Below are positions 19,420-28,675 of a stretch of 64,000 nt of DNA, piece after piece. Under the pieces are notes generated by a model, which ran no database searches, was not told the origin of the DNA, and saw only the letters and a list, made by a program, of their open reading frames with translations. The stretch lies in assembly GCF_002902845.1 (NCBI RefSeq), contig NZ_PPTF01000073.1, positions 53,808-117,807 of the forward strand, read 5' to 3'. The stretch comes from Chromobacterium sinusclupearum (GTDB lineage: Bacteria > Pseudomonadota > Gammaproteobacteria > Burkholderiales > Chromobacteriaceae). Every line of letters starts with the position of its first letter. The first letter of the stretch is position 1. A program made the position numbers and the translations under genes.

Positions 19420-19944
19420 TCAGTTTTTGACCGGCTTCTTGGCCAGCATGCGCTGCAGAGTGCGGCGATGCATGTTCAGCGCGCGCGCGGTGGCGGAGAT
19501 ATTGCCGTCGTGCTCGGCCAGCACGCGCTGCAAATGCTCCCAGGTAACGCGCCGCAGCGACATCGGCTGCGGCGACACCGGCAGCTCCGGATTGGCCGCC
19601 TGCTGGGCGAAGGCCGCCAGAATCTCGTCCACGCCGGCCGGCTTGCCCAGGTACTGCACCGCGCCCAGCTTGGTGGCTTCGACGGCGGTGGCGATGCTGG
19701 CGTAGCCGGTCAGCACCACGATGGCGCTGTCCGGGCTGGCCTCGCGCAGCGCCGGCAGCAGCCTGAGGCCGCTGTCGCCGTCCAGATTCAGGTCCAGCAG
19801 GATGCGGGCCGGCCGCTGGGCCGCTCGCGCCAGCGCCTGCACCGCGTCGCGCGCCCATACCGCCGCGTAACCGCGCCGGCTCAGCGAGCGCATCAGCACC
19901 ATGGCGAAGGCTTCGTCATCATCGATCAACAGAAAATCGCTCAC
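19420..19944 (-). CDS. regA: Redox response regulator, RegA/PrrA/ActR type
   Basis: A 174-residue regulator. The receiver domain starts LLIDDDEAF with the phosphoacceptor Asp in LLDLNLD, conserved Thr in VVLTGYAS and Lys in YLGKPAG. The C-terminal Fis-type HTH (HDGNISATARALNMHRRTLQ) is characteristic of RegA/PrrA/ActR and RoxR. Its start overlaps the stop of the kinase by four bases. Family members control respiration, anaerobic metabolism and redox balance. Regulation of the divergent copper-receptor operon is possible but only inferred from position. Confidence 0.88.
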   Translation of the reverse strand: MSDFLLIDDDEAFAMVLMRSLSRRGYAAVWARDAVQALARAAQRPARILLDLNLDGDSGLRLLPALREASPDSAIVVLTGYASIATAVEATKLGAVQYLGKPAGVDEILAAFAQQAANPELPVSPQPMSLRRVTWEHLQRVLAEHDGNISATARALNMHRRTLQRMLAKKPVKN

Positions 19945-21203
19945 GTTTTTTCCTCCAGCGCCAAAGGCAGCGTGATGCGCGCGTGCACTCCGCCCTCGGC
20001 GCGATTGTCCAGGCTCAACGTGCCGCCCAGACGCGCCAAGGTGGCGTGGCTGAGCATCATGCCCAGCCCCAGCCCGGCAGGCTTGGCCGACTCCAGCGGC
20101 GCCAGGCCGGCGCGGGCCAATTGCGCCTCGCTCAGGCAGCCCTGGCGGTTGATGATGTCCAGCAGCAGGCAGCCCTGGCGCAGCTGCGCCGCCACCGTCA
20201 CCTCGCCGCCGCCGGCCTCCGCCGCGTTATTGACCAGATTGAACAGCGCCGGCCAGAACGCGGCATCCAGCGCCACCCGCGGATCGTCGCCGTCCGGCGC
20301 CTGCCAATCCAGCTTGACGTCGGGCCGCAGGCTGCGCCAGCCATCCAGCCGCTCCGCCAGCGCGGCGAACAGCGGCTGCCGCCCCGGACTGGGTTCGGAA
20401 CCATGCTTGAGCCGGGACAGCGTGCCGCGGCAGCTGGCCAGTTGCGCCCGCATCAGCTGCAGATCCTGCGACAGCGCGGCGTCGTCGGCGCGTTCGCTGA
20501 TCAGTTCGTCCACCAGCAGCGTCAGCGTATTCAGCGGCGTGGACAAGGAATGGGCGGCGCCGGCCGCCTGCATGCCCACCGCCAGCAATTGCTCATCGCG
20601 CAGCTGCGTTTCCCGCGCCTGCGCCAGCGCATCGCCCTGATGCCGCAGCTGGCGGGCCAGCCAGGACACGAAGCCCGCGATCAACAGCGCGGACAGCGCG
20701 AAGGAAATCCACATCCCGGCCAGGTGCAGATTGAAAGCATAGGCGGCGTTGCCGCCGTTCAGCGGCCAGTCCAGATGCCACTGGAACAGCAAGCCGTAGG
20801 CGGCCACGCTGAGGATGGCCAGCAACCAGGCGAACCAGCCCGGCGACAGCAGCGCGGCGAACAACACCGGCGGCAGATACAGCGAGGCCAAGGGATTGGC
20901 TGCGCCGCCGCTGAAAGCCAACAGCTCGGTCAGCACCAGCACGTCGGCCAGCAGGCCCAGCCGCAGCGCCTGCTCGGCCGACACCTCCCAATCCGGCAGC
21001 CGCGGCAGCGCCAGATTGACCAGCGTCAGCGTCGCCAGCGCCTGCATGATCAGCAACCACGGCAAGGCTACGTCCAGCAGCGCGCAGCAGGCCGCCAGCC
21101 CGGAGGCGAGCGACAGCATCATCCAGCGCAGGCGGCAGACCCGGCGGCTGGTTTGGCGCGGATCGATGGCCTGCTCCGGCTCCCATATCGCATTCCATTT
21201 CAT
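19941..21203 (-). CDS. regB: Redox sensor histidine kinase, RegB/PrrB type
   Basis: A 420-residue membrane kinase with about six hydrophobic segments in residues 30-185. Between them is GGAANPL (99-105), matching the quinone-sensing GGxxNPF heptapeptide of RegB except for the last residue. The H-box AAGAAHSLSTPL places His218 as phosphoacceptor. A Cys lies exactly 40 residues on (C258 in ASCRGTLSRL), the same spacing as the H225/C265 redox switch reported for Rhodobacter RegB. The ATPase domain holds NLVNNAAEAGGG and GLGLGMMLSHATLARLGG. It pairs with the downstream regulator. Confidence 0.88.
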   Translation of the reverse strand: MKWNAIWEPEQAIDPRQTSRRVCRLRWMMLSLASGLAACCALLDVALPWLLIMQALATLTLVNLALPRLPDWEVSAEQALRLGLLADVLVLTELLAFSGGAANPLASLYLPPVLFAALLSPGWFAWLLAILSVAAYGLLFQWHLDWPLNGGNAAYAFNLHLAGMWISFALSALLIAGFVSWLARQLRHQGDALAQARETQLRDEQLLAVGMQAAGAAHSLSTPLNTLTLLVDELISERADDAALSQDLQLMRAQLASCRGTLSRLKHGSEPSPGRQPLFAALAERLDGWRSLRPDVKLDWQAPDGDDPRVALDAAFWPALFNLVNNAAEAGGGEVTVAAQLRQGCLLLDIINRQGCLSEAQLARAGLAPLESAKPAGLGLGMMLSHATLARLGGTLSLDNRAEGGVHARITLPLALEEKT

Positions 21204-21319
21204 GCCGCCACTTTACACCATGCCGCTGGCGCGGCGCGCTGCGACAATATGCCGCATTCCGGGCGGGAACGGTTTCCAATAGCATCGCCGCAAAATTCAA
21301 AAACCGTTTGGCTCCCGTG

Positions 21320-23263
21320 ATGCTCAATAAAATCCTGCTTCCCGTGCCTTTGGCGCTGGCGGTTGGCCACGCCTTTGCCGCCGATCTGCCTGTCTTCCAC
21401 GCCGACACCATCGTCGTCACCGCCGTCAAAACCGAACAGCCATTGCGGGTGGAAACCGACCCGCGCGCGCCGCGCCAACCGGTGCCGGCCGGCGACGGCG
21501 CCGACCTCCTGAAAACCATTCCCGGCTTCGACGTGGTGCGCAAAGGCGGCAGCTCCGGCGACCCGCTGCTGCGCGGCCTGGGCGGCTCGCGGCTGAACAT
21601 CCTGGCCAATGGCGGCTTCGTCTACGGCGGCTGCCCGGGCCGGATGGACCCGCCCACCGCCTACCTGTTTCCCGACGCCTACGACAAACTGGTGGTGATC
21701 AAGGGGCCGCAGTCGGTCAAATACGGCGGCGCGCTGATCAGCGGCGCGGTCAGCTTCGAGCGCAAAACCAAGCCCTTCGACGAGCCGGGCCTGCGCTTCG
21801 ACGGCAGCCTGCTGGCCGGCAGCGCCGACCGCCAGGACGCCTACGCCGACCTGACGCTGGGCGGCGCGCTGGGCTATCTGCGCCTGATCGACGCCCACAA
21901 CGAGGCCAGCGATTACCGCGACGGCAACGGCCAGAAAGTGCACTCGGCCTACCAGCGCGACAGCCAGAGCCTCATCGCCGGCTTCACGCCCACGCGCGAC
22001 ACCACCATCGAGCTGTCCGGCGACTTCGGCCGCGGCCACGCCGCCTATGCCGATCGCGGCATGGACGGCAGCCAGTTCGACCGCAGCGCCTGGGGCGTCA
22101 AGGCGGAACAACGCAATCTCGCGCCGTGGCTGGACGCGGTGAGGCTGGCCGCCAACCACAGCTACGCCGACCACGTGATGGACAATTACTCGCTGCGGCC
22201 GCTGCCCCCCGGCAAACCGGCTAGCGCCAGCAATCCGGATCGCACCACCGACGCCGCCAAGCTGGAGGCCGACCTGGCCTTGGCAGATATCGAGCTGACC
22301 GCCGGCGCCGACTGGCAGAACGACCGCCACACCAGCCGCTTCGGCGGACGGGACTACGCCAGCCTGCCGCGGACTCCCGACCAGCATCTGAGGCGCGCCG
22401 GCATCTATGTGGAAGGCAGCAAACCCCTGGGCGGCGGCAAGCTCATCGCCGGCTGGCGCCACGACCGGGCTCGCGCTTATTACGACGCTACGGCGACCCA
22501 AGGCGAGCAGCTGCAGGATTACCGCCTCTATAGCGGCTTCGCCCGTTACGAATACAAACTGGGGAGCTGGACGCCGTATGCCGGCATCGGCGTCGCCGAA
22601 CGCGCGCCCGATTACTGGGAACGCGCCAAGGTCAGCGCCAACCGCACCGTGCTGCAGCCGGAACGCAATACCCAGCTGGACCTGGGCACGCTATACCAGG
22701 GCGAGCAGGTCAAGGGTTCGCTGTCGGCCTACCTGAGCCGCATCGACGACTTCCTGCTGATCGACACCAAGGCCAGCCAGCAGACCCGCAATATCCAGGC
22801 TTACCGCTACGGCTTCGAAGCCGACGCCGCCTGGCAGTTCGCGCCGCAGTGGCAGCTGTCCGGCAGCGCCGCCTACAGCTGGGCCGCCAACGCCACCGAC
22901 GACAAGCCGCTGGCGCAGACGCCGCCGCTGACCGCCACCGTCAGCCTGGCCTGGGACAACCAGACCTGGGCCGGGGCCGCCGTATGGCGCGTGGCAGCGG
23001 GCCAGGACCGCTACGCCATCGGCCAGGGCAATATCGCCGGCCAGGACATCGGCCCGACGCCAGGCTTCGCCACCCTGTCGCTGAACGGCGGCTGGCGCGT
23101 CAGCAAGGCCATCAAGCTGACCGCCGGCATCGACAACCTGTTCAACCGCGCCTACGCCGAGCACGTCAGCAAAGGCGGCGCCGACGTCATCGGCTATGAC
23201 CGCACCCTGCGCGTCAATGAGCCTGGCCGCACGCTGTGGATGAAGCTGCAGGCGCATTGGTAA
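21320..23263 (+). CDS. TonB-dependent copper receptor (OprC/NosA type)
   Basis: A 647-residue outer-membrane receptor. ATG 21320 gives a signal peptide MLNKILLPVPLALAVGHAFA; a GTG one codon earlier is an alternative. The plug domain has the TonB-box-like TIVVTAV, LLKTIPGFDVVRKGGSSGDP and VYGGCPGRMDPPTAYLFPD. The C105-x-x-x-M109 pair corresponds to the CxxxM copper ligand motif described for Pseudomonas OprC. The C-terminal barrel strand ends RTLWMKLQAHW with the terminal aromatic. Copper as substrate is supported by the MbnP/MbnH genes just downstream. Confidence 0.9.
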   Translation: MLNKILLPVPLALAVGHAFAADLPVFHADTIVVTAVKTEQPLRVETDPRAPRQPVPAGDGADLLKTIPGFDVVRKGGSSGDPLLRGLGGSRLNILANGGFVYGGCPGRMDPPTAYLFPDAYDKLVVIKGPQSVKYGGALISGAVSFERKTKPFDEPGLRFDGSLLAGSADRQDAYADLTLGGALGYLRLIDAHNEASDYRDGNGQKVHSAYQRDSQSLIAGFTPTRDTTIELSGDFGRGHAAYADRGMDGSQFDRSAWGVKAEQRNLAPWLDAVRLAANHSYADHVMDNYSLRPLPPGKPASASNPDRTTDAAKLEADLALADIELTAGADWQNDRHTSRFGGRDYASLPRTPDQHLRRAGIYVEGSKPLGGGKLIAGWRHDRARAYYDATATQGEQLQDYRLYSGFARYEYKLGSWTPYAGIGVAERAPDYWERAKVSANRTVLQPERNTQLDLGTLYQGEQVKGSLSAYLSRIDDFLLIDTKASQQTRNIQAYRYGFEADAAWQFAPQWQLSGSAAYSWAANATDDKPLAQTPPLTATVSLAWDNQTWAGAAVWRVAAGQDRYAIGQGNIAGQDIGPTPGFATLSLNGGWRVSKAIKLTAGIDNLFNRAYAEHVSKGGADVIGYDRTLRVNEPGRTLWMKLQAHW

Positions 23264-23274
23264 GACAACCGTAG

Positions 23275-23306
23275 GGCGGAAGCCCGGCTTAGCCGGGCGT
23301 TCCGCC
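23275..23306. repeat. REP-like hairpin between copper receptor and MbnP genes
   Basis: A near-perfect palindrome, GGCGGAAGCCCGGCT with its inverse, 11 bases after the receptor stop; same family as 13373-13449. It has no T-run, so it may moderate rather than stop transcription into the MbnP gene. Confidence 0.7.
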
Positions 23307-23379
23307 GTGCCTGGCGGCACTGCCGAGGTACGACAAACCGTGGCGGCGGATTGATTTCATAAAAAAATGGAGAACCGTG

Positions 23380-24378
23380 ATGAAGACATTTTGGATGCTC
23401 GCGCCCGCGCTATGCCTGAGCCTGGCCGGCTGCCTGGGCGGCGGCGTATCAAGCAGCGAAAGCCCCGCGCCGACGCAAAATGAAGGCTATGGCGGCGGCG
23501 CCACCACCGTCCATTTCGCGCTGAAGTCCGGCAATCAACCGGCGACGTGCGGCAGCAAGCTGAGCAATATCGGCAGCAGCCATGCCAATGCCCAACTGAC
23601 CGAAGGCATGATGTATGTGCACGATGTGGCGCTGATCACGGACCAAGGCCAGGAAGTGCCGCTGCAGCTGGACCAGGCCAATAAATGGCAGTTCCTGAAC
23701 CTGGCCCTGCTGGACTTTGCCGGCGGCAGCTGCAAGCAGCCGAATGTGGACGACAACCAGCCGCTGGACGGCAGCAACAGCGACGTGGTGGGCACCGCCC
23801 CGGCCGGCAACTACACCGGCCTGAGTTTCAAGGTGGGCGTGCCGATCTCCGCCAAGAACGCCCAAGGCAAGGAAGTGGGCTTGAACCACCAGCCGGCGCA
23901 CAGCCCGCCGCACCCGATACTCGGCGTGTACTGGCTGATGTGGGAATGGCAATCCGGCCATCGCTTCATGCGGGTAGACCTGGCGCCGGACGGCGGCGTC
24001 AAGCGCCAGGACGGCAGCGGCGATCCGAAGTGGTCTTTCCACCTCGGCTCCACCGATTGCAAGCCGGACCGCAACATCGCCGGCGGCTACCGCTGCGGCA
24101 AGCCCAATCGCTTCAAGGTGATGTTCGACCGCTTCGATCCGAAATCGGACCGCGTGGTGCTGGATGTGCAAGCGCTGTTCGCCGGCAACGACATCACCCG
24201 CGACGACAGCGCCGATTTCGGCTGCAAATCCAATGTCACCGACGCCGAATGCCAACCCATCTTCGACCGCCTGGGCCTGCGGCTGAACGAAAGCCAGCCG
24301 GGCGCCAACGACGGCGGCCAGCCGCTGGACGATGGCCGCCATTCCCGCGTGTTCCGGCTGGAGAAAATCGCCTCATGA
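23380..24378 (+). CDS. mbnP: MbnP-family copper-binding lipoprotein (four-Cys 'metallo-mystery pair' protein)
   Basis: A 332-residue exported protein with a lipobox (LSLAGC, Cys18). The ATG at 23380 has GGAG seven bases upstream. C57, C118, C227 and C239 fit the four-Cys pattern of the MbnP / metallo-mystery-pair family. MYVHDVALI, NLALLDF, and HPILGVYWLMWEWQSGHRFM are also typical. In the characterised pair, MbnH oxidises a tryptophan of MbnP to kynurenine, creating a copper site; candidate Trp residues here are 103, 185, 188, 190 and 218. The stop overlaps the MbnH start. Copper handling is well supported by context; the modified Trp is not assigned. Confidence 0.88.
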   Translation: MKTFWMLAPALCLSLAGCLGGGVSSSESPAPTQNEGYGGGATTVHFALKSGNQPATCGSKLSNIGSSHANAQLTEGMMYVHDVALITDQGQEVPLQLDQANKWQFLNLALLDFAGGSCKQPNVDDNQPLDGSNSDVVGTAPAGNYTGLSFKVGVPISAKNAQGKEVGLNHQPAHSPPHPILGVYWLMWEWQSGHRFMRVDLAPDGGVKRQDGSGDPKWSFHLGSTDCKPDRNIAGGYRCGKPNRFKVMFDRFDPKSDRVVLDVQALFAGNDITRDDSADFGCKSNVTDAECQPIFDRLGLRLNESQPGANDGGQPLDDGRHSRVFRLEKIAS

Positions 24379-25499
24379 GGCCGCTCGCCGCGCTGGCGCT
24401 GGCCGGACTGCTGACGGCATGCGGGCGGGAAAGTCCGCCGCCGGCCCCGGTCGGAGATTGGCATTGGACGCTGCCGGCCGGCGTGGCTCCGCCGCCGGTG
24501 CCGGCCGACAATCCTATGAGCCAGGCCAAGTTCGAGCTCGGCCGCCGCCTGTTCTACGACAAGCGGCTGTCCGGCAACGGCAGCATCAGCTGCGCCAGCT
24601 GCCATCCGCAGGACAAGGCCTTCAGCGACAGCGTGGCGCGGTCGCTGGGCAGCACCGGCGAGCGCACGCTGCGCAATGCCCAGCCGCTGGCCAATGTCGC
24701 CTGGCGCAAAAGCTATACCTGGGCCAATTATTCGCTGACCACGCTGGAGCGGCAGATGGACGGGCCGCTGTTCCGCACCGATCCGGTGGAAATGGGCATC
24801 AACGACGGCAATCTGCCGACGGTGCTGGCCAGGCTCCGCGCCGATCCCGTGTACCAGCGGGAATTCGCCCGCGTCTTTCCCGCAGAGGCGCAGCCGCTTT
24901 CGCTGGCCAATATCGTCAAGGCCATCGCCACGTTCGAACGCGGCATCGTCTCGTTCGACTCGCGCTACGACCGTTACCAGGCCGGCCGGGCCGTGCTGTC
25001 CGCCGCCGAGCTGCGCGGCCTGAAACTGTTCCGCTCGGAACAAGCCCAGTGCCTGCGCTGCCATGGCAGCCCGGATTTCGACGACCAGATGGCAGGCCAT
25101 AGCGACGGCCTGCCCTTCCACAACATCGGCCTCTACAACACGGATGGCAAAGGCGGCTATCCGTTTCCCAACCGCGGCGCGCTGGAGCTGAGCGGCCAGC
25201 CTGCCGACATGGGCCGCTTCCGCAGCCCCAGCCTGCGCAATGTCGCCCTCACCGCGCCGTATATGCACGACGGCAGCGTGGCGACGCTGGAAGAAGCGGT
25301 GCGCATCCACGCCGAGCATGGCCGCCGCGACGCGAAAAGCGGCGACGGCCGGCGCAACCCGTGGAAAGACGCCGCCATCGACCGCATCCGGCTGAGCGCG
25401 GCGGAGCAGGCCGACATCGTCGCCTTCCTGAAAACCCTGACCGACGACACGCTGATCCGCGATCCGCGCCTGGCCGACCCGTTCGCCGCGCGCCGATGA
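24375..25499 (+). CDS. mbnH: MbnH-type di-haem cytochrome c peroxidase-like enzyme
   Basis: A 374-residue lipoprotein (lipobox LLTAC, Cys16). Two c-type haem motifs are seen: CASCH (73-77) and CLRCH (226-230). The fold follows the bacterial cytochrome c peroxidase/MauG family (GRRLFYDKRLSGNGSISC, ALSLANIVKAIATFERG-like segment, RSPSLRNVALTAPYMHDGS). MbnH forms a high-valent di-haem state and oxidises a Trp in its MbnP partner; the overlapping mbnP gene makes this pairing secure. It acts in the periplasm and needs a cytochrome c maturation system encoded elsewhere. Confidence 0.9.
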   Translation: MRPLAALALAGLLTACGRESPPPAPVGDWHWTLPAGVAPPPVPADNPMSQAKFELGRRLFYDKRLSGNGSISCASCHPQDKAFSDSVARSLGSTGERTLRNAQPLANVAWRKSYTWANYSLTTLERQMDGPLFRTDPVEMGINDGNLPTVLARLRADPVYQREFARVFPAEAQPLSLANIVKAIATFERGIVSFDSRYDRYQAGRAVLSAAELRGLKLFRSEQAQCLRCHGSPDFDDQMAGHSDGLPFHNIGLYNTDGKGGYPFPNRGALELSGQPADMGRFRSPSLRNVALTAPYMHDGSVATLEEAVRIHAEHGRRDAKSGDGRRNPWKDAAIDRIRLSAAEQADIVAFLKTLTDDTLIRDPRLADPFAARR

Positions 25500-25566
25500 T
25501 GGCTACACTCGTCGCCAGCCGGCCAGTCTGCTACGCTGTCTGCCTTTAGCCCTGTGTCGAAAGCGG

Positions 25567-25962
25567 ATGAAGACTCCCTATCTGAAAATCCTGGCCTGCG
25601 GCCTGACGCTGTTCATCCTGCTCGGGCCGCTGGTGGCGCTCTTGGCCAGCGGCGTGGTGCCGATGATGGCCTACCTGATGGGCGCGGTGCCGGCACTGAT
25701 CTTCGGCCTGCTGCTGTGCCTGTTGCGCATCATCCTGGCCGGACCGGTGGCGCGCTGGCAGCGGCAGTGGCCGGCCTGGCTGCTGCTGCTGGTCGCCTTC
25801 ATGCCGGGCGCCTTCAGCGGCAGCGTGATCACGCTGCTGTACGCCAGGGTGGCGGAGCCGCTGCTGTATAACGACTGGATGACCATCTACCTGGGCGCGA
25901 TGGCCGGCGGCGTGTGCAACGCGCTGTTCTGGCGCATGCGCTTCGGCGTGAACGCCGACTGA
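25567..25962 (+). CDS. Hypothetical membrane protein
   Basis: A 131-residue protein I do not recognise. It has about four hydrophobic segments (roughly 8-30, 35-58, 68-92 and 103-122), with an AFMPGAFSGSVITLLYARV stretch between the third and fourth. No metal-binding His/Cys cluster is visible. The ATG at 25567 has AAAGCGG upstream. It lies 67 bp after mbnH on the same strand, so it could be part of the copper operon, but nothing in its own sequence shows that. Confidence 0.7.
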   Translation: MKTPYLKILACGLTLFILLGPLVALLASGVVPMMAYLMGAVPALIFGLLLCLLRIILAGPVARWQRQWPAWLLLLVAFMPGAFSGSVITLLYARVAEPLLYNDWMTIYLGAMAGGVCNALFWRMRFGVNAD

Positions 25963-25984
25963 TCCACTTCACGGAATACTCAAG

Positions 25985-26326
25985 ATGCCCCATTGCGTCA
26001 TCGAATGCTCAGCCGACCTGGCCCGCCATCCCGCCGTCGAACAGCTGGTCCAGGCTGTCCATGACGCGGCCAACCGTAGCGGGCTGTTCCAAACCGCCGA
26101 CATCAAGACCCGGCTGCTAGCATCGCCGCACTATCTGGTCGGCGGCGCCAAGGCGGACTTTGTCCATCTCTCCTGCCTGATTCTTGAAGGCCGCAACGAT
26201 GAACAGAAAGGTCGGCTGGCCGATGCGCTGGTGCGCGCCGCCAGCGCCGTGCTGCCGGAGGTCGCCGCCATCAGCTGCGAGGTGCGGGACATGGACCCGG
26301 CCGCCTACGCCAAGCGAGCGGGCTGA
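25985..26326 (+). CDS. 5-carboxymethyl-2-hydroxymuconate isomerase family protein
   Basis: A 113-residue protein of the CHMI (HpaF) branch of the tautomerase superfamily: MPHCVIECSADL gives the N-terminal Pro that acts as general base after Met removal, and FVHLSCLILEGRNDEQK continues the family pattern. CHMI works in homoprotocatechuate degradation, but no hpa genes are nearby, so the physiological substrate is uncertain. It lies 22 bp behind the membrane protein gene and ends before a bidirectional hairpin. Confidence 0.85.
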   Translation: MPHCVIECSADLARHPAVEQLVQAVHDAANRSGLFQTADIKTRLLASPHYLVGGAKADFVHLSCLILEGRNDEQKGRLADALVRAASAVLPEVAAISCEVRDMDPAAYAKRAG

Positions 26327-26333
26327 CTCGCTG

Positions 26334-26366
26334 ACAAAAAAGAAGCCCGCCGGTCAAAGCGGGCTT
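26334..26366. terminator. Bidirectional terminator between convergent genes
   Basis: AAGCCCGC/GCGGGCTT stem with an eight-base loop. A run of A at 26336-26341 supplies the T-tract for the minus-strand kinase transcript; the plus-strand side has only a weak T-rich tail. Confidence 0.75.
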
Positions 26367-26455
26367 GCAACCTTTGTCTGCCCAGCACCTGTCGCGCCGG
26401 GATATTCACAGCATAAACCAGCATCCTGCCGGCGGCCTGCGGCAGATTGTCGCAG

Positions 26456-27805
26456 TCACGCCGTCCGCTCCAGCCTCGCCTCCAGGCCGCCCTCGGGCCG
26501 GTTGCGCAACACCAGCCGCAAGCCGTGCAGCTCGGCGATGCGTTCGACAATGGACAGGCCCAGCCCGCTGCCGGCCTGCTGCTGGCCCGGCGGGCGGAAG
26601 AAACGCTCGCGCACCCGCGCAAGCCACTGCGGCGGGATGCCCGGCCCCTGATCCAGCACGCTGACCGCGTCCTGCTCCAGCCTCACCGTCACCACGCCAT
26701 CGGCCGGCCCATAACGGCAGGCGTTTTCCAGCAGATTGCGCAACATCAGCCCCAGCAAGGCCTCGTCGCCAAACAGCGGCAGCGCCGCCTCCGGCGCGCA
26801 ACGCCAGTCCAGCTGCCACTCCACCTGCTCGGCCAGCGGCGACAGCTCCGCCAGCATATGCTCAATCAAGCGCTGCCAATCCAGCCGGGCCCGCTGCTGC
26901 GGCTGTTGCAGCGGGTCGAGCCGCGACAGGGCCAGCAGTTGCTCCACCAAACGGCCGGCGCGCGCAATGCCCAGCTGCAGCTGGGCCAGGGCATGGCGGC
27001 GGCCGGCATCGTCCGGCATCAATTCCAGCACTTCCGCCTGGACACGCAGCGCCGCCAGCGGCGTGCGCAGCTCATGCGCGGCATCAGCGGTGAATCGCCG
27101 CTCGTGCTCCAGCATCTGCCCCATGCGGCCAAACAGCGCGTTCAGCGAACGCAGCAAGGGCTGCACTTCCTGCGGCACGTCGGCGCTGACCGGGCTGTTG
27201 TCGTCCGGCGCGCGCGCGGCGATGACGGCGGCCAGCTTGCGCAAGGGCGCCAGCTCGCGCCGCAGCGCGAACAGGATGGCCAGCAGCATCAAGGGCAGGC
27301 CGATCAGCCATGGCAGCAACTGCGCCGTGACCACGCTCCACACCATTTCCTGCCGCAGGCCGAGCTTCTGGCCCACCGCGACCTGCCGGGTTCCATCGGC
27401 GGACAACAGATACAGCATCCGCCAGTCATGATGCCGGTCCTTTCCGGGCTCATCGTAGAAGCCGCGCCGGCTGGGCTGATAATCGAAGCGGCGGCCGCGG
27501 CCGTCGCACAACAGCCGGTTGCCCTGGCGGTCCCATACCGCCAAACCCAGATCGCCATTGTCCATCCGCCCCGCGTCGGCGCCATGCAGCAAGTGCTTCA
27601 GCTTGGGCGTGTCGTCCGGCACCGCATCATGCACATCGATGGCCAGCAATTGGCGGGCGAACTGCGCCATCTGGGTATCGAACAATTCATCGACCTCGCG
27701 CTGAGCCAGCCAGACCGCGGCGGCCGACGCCGCCAGCCAGGTGGCCGGCACGATCAGCAGCAGCACCAGCAATAGCCTGGCCTGCAGGCTGACCGGCCGC
27801 CTCAC
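26456..27805 (-). CDS. Sensor histidine kinase (QseC/PmrB-like)
   Basis: A 449-residue inner-membrane kinase. I chose GTG 27805 because it overlaps the regulator stop (GTGA) and puts a membrane helix ([20 protein letters not shown]) at the N-terminus. A periplasmic loop (about 35-160), second helix (about 165-185) and HAMP follow. Kinase motifs are H-box [16 protein letters not shown]-box [19 protein letters not shown] and [17 protein letters not shown]. The ligand is not known; the periplasmic loop lacks an obvious acidic metal-binding cluster. Confidence 0.92.
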   Translation of the reverse strand: MRRPVSLQARLLLVLLLIVPATWLAASAAAVWLAQREVDELFDTQMAQFARQLLAIDVHDAVPDDTPKLKHLLHGADAGRMDNGDLGLAVWDRQGNRLLCDGRGRRFDYQPSRRGFYDEPGKDRHHDWRMLYLLSADGTRQVAVGQKLGLRQEMVWSVVTAQLLPWLIGLPLMLLAILFALRRELAPLRKLAAVIAARAPDDNSPVSADVPQEVQPLLRSLNALFGRMGQMLEHERRFTADAAHELRTPLAALRVQAEVLELMPDDAGRRHALAQLQLGIARAGRLVEQLLALSRLDPLQQPQQRARLDWQRLIEHMLAELSPLAEQVEWQLDWRCAPEAALPLFGDEALLGLMLRNLLENACRYGPADGVVTVRLEQDAVSVLDQGPGIPPQWLARVRERFFRPPGQQQAGSGLGLSIVERIAELHGLRLVLRNRPEGGLEARLERTA

Positions 27806-28464
27806 GCCGGCTCTCCCAGCGTATAACCGATGCCGCGCAGCGTGCGGATGAAACCGGCGCCGAGCTTCTTGCGCAGGTGATGGACATGCACTTCCAGCGC
27901 ATTGCTTTCCAGCTCCTGCCCCCAGCCGTACAACTTTTCCTCTATCCGCTCGCGCGGCAGCACGCGCCCTCTGTTGCAAAGCAGCAACTCCAGCAAGGCC
28001 AATTCCCGTGCCGTCAGCTCCAGCGGCGCGCCGTCCAGCGTCGCCACGCGGCCGACCGGGTCCAGCGTGAGCCGGCCATGGCTCAACAGCGGCTGGCTCA
28101 TGCCTTGGCGCCGTCTATGCAGGGCGCGCAGCCTGGCCGCCACTTCGGCCAAAGCGAAGGGCTTGGCCAGATAGTCGTCGGCGCCGGCGTCCAGCCCACC
28201 GACACGGTCCGCCAGCGCATCGCGCGCAGTCAGCACCAGCACCGGCAGATCGCTGCCCTGGCGCCGCCACGCGGCCAGAATGGCCATGCCGTCCAGGCCG
28301 GGCAAACCCAGGTCCAGCACAGCGGCGTCGTATGGCGCGGCGGACAGCGCATCGCGCGCCTGCAAGCCATCCTGCAGCCAATCCACCACAAAGCCGAGCT
28401 GCCGCAAGCCCATGCGCAAGCCGTCGCCAATCTGGCCGTCGTCCTCCACCAGCAGTATCCGCAT
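27802..28464 (-). CDS. OmpR/PhoB-family response regulator
   Basis: A 220-residue regulator. The receiver domain has the acidic pocket VEDD, phosphoacceptor Asp in [12 protein letters not shown], Thr in VLTARDA and Lys in YLAKPFAL. The C-terminal winged helix contains [13 protein letters not shown] and the recognition-helix end [16 protein letters not shown]. Closest in appearance to QseB/PmrA-type regulators. Translationally coupled to the kinase. It diverges from the metallophosphoesterase gene over 211 bp that must hold both promoters. Confidence 0.93.
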   Translation of the reverse strand: MRILLVEDDGQIGDGLRMGLRQLGFVVDWLQDGLQARDALSAAPYDAAVLDLGLPGLDGMAILAAWRRQGSDLPVLVLTARDALADRVGGLDAGADDYLAKPFALAEVAARLRALHRRRQGMSQPLLSHGRLTLDPVGRVATLDGAPLELTARELALLELLLCNRGRVLPRERIEEKLYGWGQELESNALEVHVHHLRKKLGAGFIRTLRGIGYTLGEPA

Positions 28465-28675
28465 CGCTCCTCCCCGTATCGCCCTTCTTATCTCACCGCC
28501 AGCTTAAATGATGCTTAAACGCGGCCAACAACCTTGCCGACGGCGCGCGGCGCGCCGGGCAAACCAAGGATACGCCGCCGCCGTCCCAGCGCTTCACATG
28601 CTTGTCAACAAAGTCTCATTTGCCTGTCACTTCATCATTGCAGCATGGATTATCACCTAGGCCCACGGACTTGCC

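Noticed and set aside
26447..27775. 442-codon plus-strand frame opposite the histidine kinase
   Set aside because: Shadow rich in Gln/Arg; the kinase motifs are all on the minus strand.
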